DNA from: Methanosarcina baikalica
GTDB lineage: Archaea; Halobacteriota; Methanosarcinia; Methanosarcinales; Methanosarcinaceae
NCBI RefSeq assembly: GCF_031461075.1
Contig: NZ_JAVKPK010000048.1
Span: 1-29,430, forward strand
Length of the DNA stretch: 29,430 nucleotides
Direction: 5' to 3'
Part shown: in pieces, positions 22,817-29,430 of the stretch
Layout: the number at the start of each line of letters is the position of its first letter
Position numbering within the stretch: the first letter of the stretch is position 1
Notes under the pieces: generated by a model
The model's database searches: none
What the model was told of the DNA's origin: nothing
Seen by the model: only the letters and a program-made list of their open reading frames with translations
Made by a program: the position numbers and the translations under genes

Positions 22817-23450
22817 TTATCCTACTCCTTTATTTCATCCTAAACATTTGTGTTTTTTTATATTAAATATATAATTAAAATGAAAATAAGTTTACAAATA
22901 GAATATATAGAGAATTATAGTTAGTAAACTTTTTTAATATATAGATGTATATATTTATAGTTGCCAATCTGCTTTTTATAATAAATTCCAGTTTTCAATA
23001 AAATAGGACTTAAGCACTTGCGATATATAATCAAATACAATCGGCTTTCCGATTAAATATGTATTTTAGATAGTCAAAGGTTTAAAGCATATTTATTTTT
23101 CAGTTCAACTGCGTAAGTCCTATAAATGAGAACTTATTAGAACTTACAGGATCCAAAAAGTAGCAATTTTTTAACATTAAACATTGTTACCATAGATGGT
23201 TTTAACGTTAGAGGAATAAGTCAAAAGATTAGTTAATGAATACAGTTTAGAATTCTCGTCGCGATGAAAGTTTAAAAATTGTTTTACTTTGTTTACTAAG
23301 GTTCAAACAACAGTCATTCAGCGACTGTGAAATAAAGCATTAGAGACCTTTAGATCAAAAAAAGGAATAAGTTTACTACTGAAAGTAATTGCTGGACAGT
23401 CTCTCCAGAGTTGGATGGCTGCCCGCTATTTTATTTTACTTCTCTATTTT
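22817..23450. other. Intergenic region carrying the second family B element
   Basis: About 630 bases without a gene, very AT-rich. It holds the family B element at 23003-23123 and a weak hairpin GTAGCAAT...ATTGTTAC at about 23161-23191. The last part is the 3' flank of metG. Confidence 0.5.
23003..23123 (-). repeat. Family B MITE-like element, copy 2 (inverted)
   Basis: About 121 bp. The right end (reverse complement ATAGGACTTACGCAGTTGAA) matches the left end of 6230-6349. The left end is ATAGGACTTAAGCACTTG. Internal sequence also aligns in reverse complement. An internal palindrome, AATCGGCTTTCCGATT, at 23040-23055 is unique to this copy. Confidence 0.8.
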
Positions 23451-25586
23451 TCAGCGTATTCTTGAACCCGGCTTTATCTCTTTGTCCGGCATCAAGGCTG
23501 ATACTATTTCTCCACCATCATCTGCTGCAAGCATCATGCCGTTTGATTCGACGCCGCAGAGTTTGGCAGGTTTCAGGTTGGCGAGTACGATTACATATTT
23601 TCCTACAAGCTCTTCCGGGCTGTAGAACGAAGCCATGCCCGCAACAAGCTGCCTCGGCTTTTCCTCTCCGATATCCACTTCAACCCTAAGGAGTTTTTTG
23701 GACTTCTTAATAGGTTCTGCAAGTAAGACTTTTCCGACTCTGATGTCAAGTTTTGCAAAGTCCTCATACTCTATCAAAGGAAGGATTTCTTTTCCCTCTT
23801 CTTCCTTTGCGTTTGCTGCGTCTCCAGCATTTTCGGCTGGTTTTGCTTCTTCTGCCGGTCCCATCCCTTCGGATTTGGCGGGCTCTTTTCCGTTTCTTTT
23901 TGCTGCGGCTTTCTTTGCATCTGCAGCTTTTACTCTCTCGTTTGCGATCTCTTCCATCTCTCCGATCCTGTCGTCTTCGAGCTTCGTGAAAAGGATCTCG
24001 GGTTTCGCAAGTTTTGTGCCTGCTTTCAGTGGCACGAGAGCTTCACTATACAGGGCGGTATGCAGGTCCTCTTCCTGCCCAAGCTCTTTCCAGGCTATTT
24101 CCATAGTTTGCGGGATCACGGGCTCAAAGATAATGCATAGGGCTTTTGCCAGGTGGAGGCAGTTATAAAGCACATTTCCGCAGGCTGCCCTATCCTTCTT
24201 TATAAGGCTCCATGGCTCATGGGACTGGAAATAGGTGTTTCCGAAAGATGCAAGGGTCATTGCACAATCAACGGCTTTTTTGAATTCATATTCGGCCATT
24301 GCTGCTTTTATCTCTTTCAGGGTCTTTCCGATTTCTTCCTTTACCTCAGGTTCGAGCTCCCCGGCCGGGACTTCTCCATAGTTCTTGAAAGCGAAAAGCA
24401 TTGTCCGGTACAGGAAATTTCCGAACACGGCCACCAGTTCAGTATTGATTTTTTCCTGAAGCACATGCCAGGAGAAATTCAGTTCCTTTGTGTGAGAGGT
24501 ATAGCTTGCCAGATAATATCTCAGCAGGTCAGGATGGAAACCGTGATCAAGGTAATCTTCTCCTACCCAGACCACATAACCTCTAGTCTTGGAAAATTTT
24601 TTGTCTTCGATTTTGACCATGCCTGAAGCTACGACAGCTGTGGGCACTGAGTAATCTGCACCTTTAAGCATAGCCGGCCAGAAGATGCAGTGGTGATAGG
24701 TAATGTCCCCTCCTATGAAGTGGACAATCTCCCCGTCATTTTTCCAGTATTTTTCCCAGGAATCCCCTGCTTTTGCAGCCCACTCCTCGGTAAAAGCGAT
24801 GTACCCTATGGGAGCATCTACCCAGACATAGACTACAAGGTCATCATGTCCGGGAAATTTAACTCCCCATTCCAGATTCCGTGTAATGCACCAGTCAGTA
24901 AGCCCCTGCTTTACCCAGCCCAATGCGTAATTTATGGCATTGGTTGTTCCCCCAAGATCATTTGAGAGATAGTCCATGAGGTAATCGCTGAACTTAGAAA
25001 GCTTGAAAAAGAAATGTTCCTGCTGGCGGTACTCGGCAGGCCCTCCGCAGATAGTGCATACAGGGCTCTGAAGTTCTCCGGGCTCCAGATGTTTTCCGCA
25101 TCCCTGGTCACATTCGTCTCCTCTTGCTGTTTCTCCGCAATGAGGGCAGGAGCCTTCTACGTAGCGGTCAGGGAGAAAACGGTTGCATTTCGGGCAGTAG
25201 GCAATTTCGATGTTTTTCGGATACACGTAGTCTTTTTCAATCAGCCTGTTGACGATATTCAGGGTCCGGTTGTGATTCTCAGGATCATCTGTTGTCCCGA
25301 AAGCATCAAAGTAAACTCCCAGCTGCTTGAAGGTCTCGTCAAAATGTTTGTGATATATCTCTACAAGCTCTTTAGGAGTGATCCCCAATTCCTCGGCGTT
25401 TACGACAATAGGGGTACCGTGAGTGTCCGAGCCGCAGACAAAGGTAACGTCCCTTCCTTCTTTTCGCAGGGAACGGGCAAAAATATCAGCGGGCACATAG
25501 GTCCGGAGATGCCCAATATGAGCCTTGCCGTTAGCATAAGGCAGGCCACAGGTGACAAGTACGGGTTTACTGGATGATTCTGGCAT
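23451..25586 (-). CDS. metG: Methionyl-tRNA synthetase
   Basis: A 711-residue class I synthetase that charges tRNA-Met. The signature HIGH is at 23-26 (YANGKAHIGHLRTY) and the KMSKS-type motif is KFSKT (330-334). Cysteine pairs CPKC, CPHC, a further C-x3-C, and CTIC (131-180) form the two zinc knuckles of the connective peptide. A long Ala/Lys/Glu-rich linker (about 545-610) leads to a C-terminal EMAP II/Trbp111-type tRNA-binding domain (KLDIRVGKVLLAEPIKKSKK, ending KEIKPGSRIR). The open frame extends to ATG 25598, but ATG 25586 is preferred, with GGAG 6 bases in front. It is divergent from sppA. Confidence 0.95.
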   Translation of the reverse strand: MPESSSKPVLVTCGLPYANGKAHIGHLRTYVPADIFARSLRKEGRDVTFVCGSDTHGTPIVVNAEELGITPKELVEIYHKHFDETFKQLGVYFDAFGTTDDPENHNRTLNIVNRLIEKDYVYPKNIEIAYCPKCNRFLPDRYVEGSCPHCGETARGDECDQGCGKHLEPGELQSPVCTICGGPAEYRQQEHFFFKLSKFSDYLMDYLSNDLGGTTNAINYALGWVKQGLTDWCITRNLEWGVKFPGHDDLVVYVWVDAPIGYIAFTEEWAAKAGDSWEKYWKNDGEIVHFIGGDITYHHCIFWPAMLKGADYSVPTAVVASGMVKIEDKKFSKTRGYVVWVGEDYLDHGFHPDLLRYYLASYTSHTKELNFSWHVLQEKINTELVAVFGNFLYRTMLFAFKNYGEVPAGELEPEVKEEIGKTLKEIKAAMAEYEFKKAVDCAMTLASFGNTYFQSHEPWSLIKKDRAACGNVLYNCLHLAKALCIIFEPVIPQTMEIAWKELGQEEDLHTALYSEALVPLKAGTKLAKPEILFTKLEDDRIGEMEEIANERVKAADAKKAAAKRNGKEPAKSEGMGPAEEAKPAENAGDAANAKEEEGKEILPLIEYEDFAKLDIRVGKVLLAEPIKKSKKLLRVEVDIGEEKPRQLVAGMASFYSPEELVGKYVIVLANLKPAKLCGVESNGMMLAADDGGEIVSALMPDKEIKPGSRIR

Positions 25587-25913
25587 TCTGATCTCCATAT
25601 ATTTTTTACTAATATATTCCTCTTCGACGATTGCAATTTTAAAATATATTTCGCTTACTGTGTTTTTACAAGGTAACCTATTTGAGGGATAGTTGATGAT
25701 CCTATATATAGAAGGATGGAATGTAGAGAAAGATTAATAATAGCTCAGGCAATTTTGACTGTTAAGCAGATTATATTGCCTGCAGGTTTCTGCAAGTTCT
25801 CTTTCTTGCATTGCCTTCTACCGTAATATATCCGCTTTCTTAATTAATAATTTCAACCAGGCTCAAGGCCGCAAATTAAAACAATAAATCCAAATTATAC
25901 AGTCCTGTCAGAT
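25587..25913. promoter_or_regulatory. Divergent promoter region between metG and sppA
   Basis: About 327 bases. Read toward metG, GCGAAATATATTTTAAA (plus strand 25638-25654) is a good BRE/TATA candidate, giving a start about 30 bases before the metG ATG. Toward sppA I see only AT-rich candidates (AAATTAAAA, 25873-25881). No gene is present. Confidence 0.45.
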
Positions 25914-27101
25914 ATGAACGATAAAGAAATAAACCCTGAAGGTATGAACTCAGAGGATCTATCTGAAGATAGTATTTTACAAAACAGCGCTTACAATGGA
26001 AAAGACACTGTCATTTCTGATGAAGGCGCTAACGCTACCAGCGGTAGTTTCCCTTCCTCCGACTCTGCCTCGAATGGTTCTGGAAAAATAGTTGATAAAG
26101 AAACTTCCGTAAAAGTTCCTTTAAAAAATGAAATTGAAAACAAGAGTTTAAGCATGAATTCAACTCCCTCTCCACAGAAAAAAAAACGTAACTGGATGTC
26201 CTATCTGCTGGTAGTACTGGCCCTGTTTACTGTCATAGTCGTTAGTATTGCGGCAATTTCCTTCAGTCTAGGTGTCGGGGGAAATATAGGGACTTCTGAG
26301 AAGGTGGCTGTGATCTATGTCCAGGGCACTATACTTTCTGGAAACGTTCCTGCAGGGCTTGGTTATGCAACATCCGAAGAAATTTCTGAAAATATACGCA
26401 GGGCTGCCGCGGATGAGGGAGTCAGGGCGATTGTGCTTCGAATTAATAGTCCAGGAGGGTCTCCTGCAGCAGCCCAGGAAATCGTAGGGGAAATTGAGAA
26501 AGCCCAGGCAAAGGGAATCCCTGTTGTCGTTTCCATGGGGGACCTTGCAGCCAGTGCCGCGTATTACATCTCTGCTCCTGCGGATTACATTATTGCAAAT
26601 CCCTCTACGAGTACCGGATCTATCGGAGTGATCTGGATCTTCCAGAACATGTCTGCCTCTTATAAAGAAACGGGCGTAGATTATTACATTGCGAAGTCCG
26701 GAGAAATGAAGGATATGGGAGGCGCCTGGAGAGGGCTTACGGATGCGGAAAAAGAGTACGCTGATTCTGTGATTATGGAAAGCTACGAAGACTTTATAAC
26801 CGACGTTTCAGAAGGACGTAACATGTCCAGGAGTGACGTAAAAACTCTTGCCGACGGCCGTATATACACCGGAGCCAGGGCAAAGGAGCTTGGGCTTGTA
26901 GACGGCTTCGGAAATCTTTACGATGCGATCGACAAAGCTGGGAAACTGGGAGGAATTGTTGGGGAGCCAAAAGTTGAATATATGAATAAGGCAAGTCTCT
27001 CAAAGCTGCTTCTGGGTTCCGATTCCGGGGAATCTAATGAAGAAGCCCGGCAATTTGTCAGTTACTTTGAAGAAAGCCCTTATGGAAAAATCCTTGCCTG
27101 A
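25914..27101 (+). CDS. sppA: Signal peptide peptidase SppA-type membrane protease
   Basis: A 395-residue protein. About 95 hydrophilic, Ser/Asn-rich residues precede a single membrane helix (96-120, SYLLVVLALFTVIVVSIAAI). The protease domain is outside: VAVIYVQGTI, RINSPGGSPAAAQEIVGEIE, then MGDLAASAAYYIS with the nucleophile S214, and the general-base Lys, most likely K266 in KSGEMKDMGG. The 52-residue spacing of Ser and Lys agrees with what I recall for the characterised archaeal SppA. It is a Ser-Lys peptidase of clan SK (family S49) that clears leftover signal peptides in or near the membrane. The long N-terminal tail is unusual. It stands alone; the downstream gene is 850 bases away. Confidence 0.9.
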   Translation: MNDKEINPEGMNSEDLSEDSILQNSAYNGKDTVISDEGANATSGSFPSSDSASNGSGKIVDKETSVKVPLKNEIENKSLSMNSTPSPQKKKRNWMSYLLVVLALFTVIVVSIAAISFSLGVGGNIGTSEKVAVIYVQGTILSGNVPAGLGYATSEEISENIRRAAADEGVRAIVLRINSPGGSPAAAQEIVGEIEKAQAKGIPVVVSMGDLAASAAYYISAPADYIIANPSTSTGSIGVIWIFQNMSASYKETGVDYYIAKSGEMKDMGGAWRGLTDAEKEYADSVIMESYEDFITDVSEGRNMSRSDVKTLADGRIYTGARAKELGLVDGFGNLYDAIDKAGKLGGIVGEPKVEYMNKASLSKLLLGSDSGESNEEARQFVSYFEESPYGKILA

Positions 27102-27771
27102 AACCTCTTAAACGTACTCTAAAAACAGCTCGGATATTTTCAATTTCAGACAATTAATAATATTCCTTAATTTTCCTTTTAATTTTGGGTCATGGAGAAA
27201 GTTATTGAAAACCATAAGCAAGAGACTATCTTTTCATTATCTGCAAGTGTGAGGATATTCTCGTTTTGGCAGTGTACCGAAAGTTCTGTAAAATATGATT
27301 GACTCTGTATCTTTTTCCTTTCACCACAAAAAACAGGGTGCAGCGTCAATGGTTAATTCATTCTCCTCGTAAAAGATCATTTTGTCGATCAGGAAGCTGG
27401 AATTCGCCATCTAATTACCTTGATTTTAAACCTTGTAAGGGAAGAAGAAGCCCTCTTCGGTTGTGGTGCAAAAAATCTGGCTGTGTTGTGAAATCAGTGA
27501 AAAACTTCACAATTAGGAAATTTAATCAATATCATCAAGGGAAAAATTAATGTTACTTTTTTGATTCGTTCCTTTCTATATCTGTTCAATGACCTAACGT
27601 TATGCAGATATTACTAAAGGTTCTTCCATCCCTGATATTTTGCTATCAATATTATATCAATTCTAGATTCTAAATAAATTTAAATAGTTGTGTGCCGAAT
27701 ATCTTTCTAAAAAAATTAATACTAAAAGCTGCTCAGATCACTGAGGAACTGACTATAAAAACCACTTTAAC

Positions 27772-27785
27772 ATCGGTAAACCGAT
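27772..27785 (+). terminator. Short hairpin followed by T tracts
   Basis: ATCGGTAAACCGAT is a perfect 6-2-6 palindrome, followed by ATTTTTTAAGACTTTTTTT. It could be a terminator in the leader of the NHL gene or belong to a lost upstream transcript. No complete gene lies just upstream. Confidence 0.35.
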
Positions 27786-27810
27786 ATTTTTTAAGACTTT
27801 TTTTGTGGTT

Positions 27811-27923
27811 ATTTACAAAATAAGGAAGGGTACAAATGTGAAATCTCAACAATGTTTCTGTGATTGACACAGCTACAAACACTGTTACAGCCACGGTCCT
27901 TTTGGAGTTGCAGTCAACCTAAA
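27811..27923 (+). pseudogene. Remnant of a YVTN-type beta-propeller gene
   Basis: From 27848, one frame reads NNVSVIDTATNTVTATV, which is the classic blade sequence of YVTN-family surface propellers. The sequence then shifts by one base to give PFGVAVN, which in intact genes comes after a short intervening segment. So an internal deletion has joined two parts of a blade. Immediately before it, the stretch 27811-27852 is a near copy of the leader and start codon region of the intact NHL gene (27932-27973), but its frame ends after nine codons (KSQQCFCD, stop). This looks like the decayed product of a local duplication or gene fusion. Confidence 0.6.
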
Positions 27924-27958
27924 GAGAACAAATTTTGCAAAATCAGGGAGGTACAAGT

Positions 27959-29430
27959 GTGAAATTTCAACAAGCTAATGTCTTTAAGATAATGTCATTC
28001 GGTTTTATTTTATTATTCCTTGTATTGATGAACGCTTCTGTTACGCATGCTGAAGCTTATACTTTTGTTACTAAGTGGGGTTCTGGTGGCGCTGGTCCTG
28101 GGCTATTTAGTAGTCCTTGGGGCGTTGCTGTAGATTCGTCTGGTAATGTTTATGTTGCTGATACGTCTAATGAGCGTATTCAAAAGTTTGATAACGACGG
28201 TACTTATATTACTCAATGGGGTGGCGGAGGACCAGGTGCAGGAACTTTTTATAGTCCACATGGTGTTGCTGTCGATCAGTCATCTGGTAATGTTTATGTT
28301 GCTGATACATCCAATCAATTAATTCAGAAATTTGATAGCAATGGCAACTACATTACCCAATGGGGTGGTGGAGGTGCATCTAATGGAACTTTTTCTAACC
28401 TACATGGTGTTGCTGTAGATTCGTCTGGTAATGTTTATGTTGCAGATACGGACAATCAACGCATTCAAAAGTTTGACAGCAACGGCACATTCCTCACCAA
28501 ATGGGGTTCTCTTGGCGCCGGTGACGGACAATTTACTGGTCCATATGCTGTTGCTGCAGATTCGTTTGGTAATGTATATGTTGCCGATACGTTCAATAAT
28601 CGCATTCAGAAATTTGATAGCAACGGCAACTACATTACCCAATGGGGTTCTTTTGGCACCGGTGACGGACAATTATATAGTCCATATGGTGTTGCTGTAG
28701 ATTCATTGGGCAATGTTTATGTTGCCGATACGTCCAATAATCGCATTCAAAAGTTTGACAGCAACGGCAACTACGTTACCCAATGGGGTTCTCTGGGCTC
28801 CGCTGACGGACTATTTTATAATCCCCATGGTGTTGCTGTAGATCCATTCTGCAATGTTTTTGTTGGAGATACGGACAATCAGCGCATTCAGAAGTTTGCC
28901 GGTGCATGTCAAATCACTTCTCTGACAATAGTAAAATCAGCATCTCCAGCAACGTATTCCGCTGTAGGAGATCTGATTCTCTACAGTTACAGTGTAACTA
29001 ACTCCGGAAATTTAAACATTACAGGACCTATCAACGTTACAGACAGCATACTAGGAACAGTACAGATAACACCCGGAGACCTGATAACTGGACAAAGTGT
29101 TACAGGAACTGCTAACTACACAATAACACAGGCAGACCTTGATGCTGGTTCTGTGACCAATACTGCATTTGCAACAGGCACTTTAGGGAACAATACAATC
29201 ACTTCTAACACGGATAATGAAACGGTGACAGCAGTACAGGGTCCAGCTCTAACAATAGTAAAGTCAGCATCTCCAACAACTTACAGCACTGTAGGACAGG
29301 TAATCACATACACCTACAATGTAACTAACTCTGGAAATGTAAACATTACAGGACCTATCAACGTTACAGATAGCATACTAGGAACATTACAGATAACAGC
29401 CGGAGACCTGATCCCGGGACAAAGTGTAAT
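27959..29430 (+). CDS. Secreted surface protein: NHL-repeat propeller plus DUF11-like repeats (partial, runs off the end)
   Basis: Translated by hand and open to the last base, at least 490 codons. GTG 27959 has GGGAGG 7 bases upstream. The N-terminus is a signal peptide (VFKIMSFGFILLFLVLMNAS, then VTHA). Residues about 37-317 hold six NHL repeats with the pattern G-V-A-V-D-S-x-G-N-V-Y-V-A-D-T-x-N-x-R-I-Q-K-F-D-S-N-G, an expected six-bladed propeller. From residue 322 come DUF11-type beta-sandwich repeats with a 109-residue period (LTIVKSASPATYSAVGD, then LTIVKSASPTTYSTVGQ at 431), which carry N-x-T sequons. It is a typical archaeal cell-surface architecture; the role is probably adhesion or binding. 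The C-terminus, and any anchor, lie outside the window. Confidence 0.85.
   Translation, partial: MKFQQANVFKIMSFGFILLFLVLMNASVTHAEAYTFVTKWGSGGAGPGLFSSPWGVAVDSSGNVYVADTSNERIQKFDNDGTYITQWGGGGPGAGTFYSPHGVAVDQSSGNVYVADTSNQLIQKFDSNGNYITQWGGGGASNGTFSNLHGVAVDSSGNVYVADTDNQRIQKFDSNGTFLTKWGSLGAGDGQFTGPYAVAADSFGNVYVADTFNNRIQKFDSNGNYITQWGSFGTGDGQLYSPYGVAVDSLGNVYVADTSNNRIQKFDSNGNYVTQWGSLGSADGLFYNPHGVAVDPFCNVFVGDTDNQRIQKFAGACQITSLTIVKSASPATYSAVGDLILYSYSVTNSGNLNITGPINVTDSILGTVQITPGDLITGQSVTGTANYTITQADLDAGSVTNTAFATGTLGNNTITSNTDNETVTAVQGPALTIVKSASPTTYSTVGQVITYTYNVTNSGNVNITGPINVTDSILGTLQITAGDLIPGQSV

Larger units (their letters stand above)
27102..27958. other. Long intergenic region with possible relics
   Basis: About 857 bases. 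An 83-codon plus frame at 27299-27550 has no ribosome binding site or recognised domain. A second frame in the same place (about 27370-27489) reads VDQEAGIRHLITLILNLVRE, which looks more protein-like, but it opens right after a stop; it may be a decayed gene. The region also holds a hairpin at 27772-27785 and the propeller remnant at 27811-27923. Confidence 0.4.

Noticed and set aside
27299..27550. 83-codon plus frame after sppA
   Set aside because: No binding site and no family resemblance; an alternative frame in the same DNA looks more protein-like but begins after a stop. At best a relic, so it is mentioned only in the intergenic entry.
1..29430. tRNA or rRNA genes
   Set aside because: I scanned the gene-free stretches for T-loop (GGTTCRAATCC-like) and conserved rRNA segments and found none convincing; a covariance-model search would be decisive.

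Overview
The window looks like a chromosomal segment of a methanogenic archaeon of the genus Methanosarcina. This is inferred from gene content and style, not from a database match. The grounds are an archaeal mevalonate operon (thiolase, HMG-CoA synthase, DUF35), an archaeal MetRS with a C-terminal EMAP-like domain, a translesion polymerase ending in a PCNA-binding box, S-layer-type surface proteins (PKD, NHL, DUF11, TolB-like propellers), purine-rich ribosome binding sites together with TATA-type promoters, and long AT-rich intergenic stretches.

Layout. 1-2.5 kb: an aerolysin-like (beta-pore-forming) protein gene in AT-rich DNA, followed by a tiny ORF and a truncated transposase. 2.6-7.1 kb, nearly all on the minus strand: envelope and stress genes (YihY-type membrane protein, a winged-helix DUF2582 protein with an internal duplication, a CsbD-like protein, a secreted protein built almost entirely of Asn-Met-Thr/Ser repeats, a DUF1328 membrane protein, a PRC-barrel protein and a 36-residue ORF). 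8-12.7 kb: DNA polymerase IV, a large PAPS-reductase-family protein with a fused ferredoxin, a small membrane protein, and a Cas4-like protein that seems to lack catalytic residues. 12.85-16.9 kb: an HTH regulator, HMG-CoA synthase, acetoacetyl-CoA thiolase, DUF35 protein and a CYTH-domain protein. 17.1-17.8 kb: a glycosylation-site-rich surface protein with an archaeosortase-like tail. 18.3-21.3 kb: a CadC-type metal sensor, a Zn/Cd/Pb P-type ATPase and a small HMA protein. 21.6-22.8 kb: a propeller-PKD surface protein. 23.4-27.1 kb: MetRS and signal peptide peptidase SppA. 27.8-29.4 kb: a remnant of a YVTN-type propeller gene, then an NHL-DUF11 surface protein that runs off the end of the window.

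Genes that work together. Thiolase, HMG-CoA synthase and DUF35 form the known archaeal complex that channels acetoacetyl-CoA into the mevalonate pathway for lipid isoprenoids; the HTH gene in front is probably its regulator. The sensor, ATPase and HMA protein make a compact divalent-metal efflux cassette with an apparent operator at its promoter. The 2.6-7.1 kb block groups several families that are linked to envelope or general stress in other organisms, although no single operon is evident.

Between genes there are two families of short palindromic-ended elements. Family A has three copies of about 130 bp (3465, 16954, 21319). Family B has two inverted copies of about 120 bp (6230, 23003). 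The most unusual objects are the Asn-Met-Thr repeat protein, the aerolysin-like protein without a signal peptide, and the Cas4-like protein with a degraded active site.
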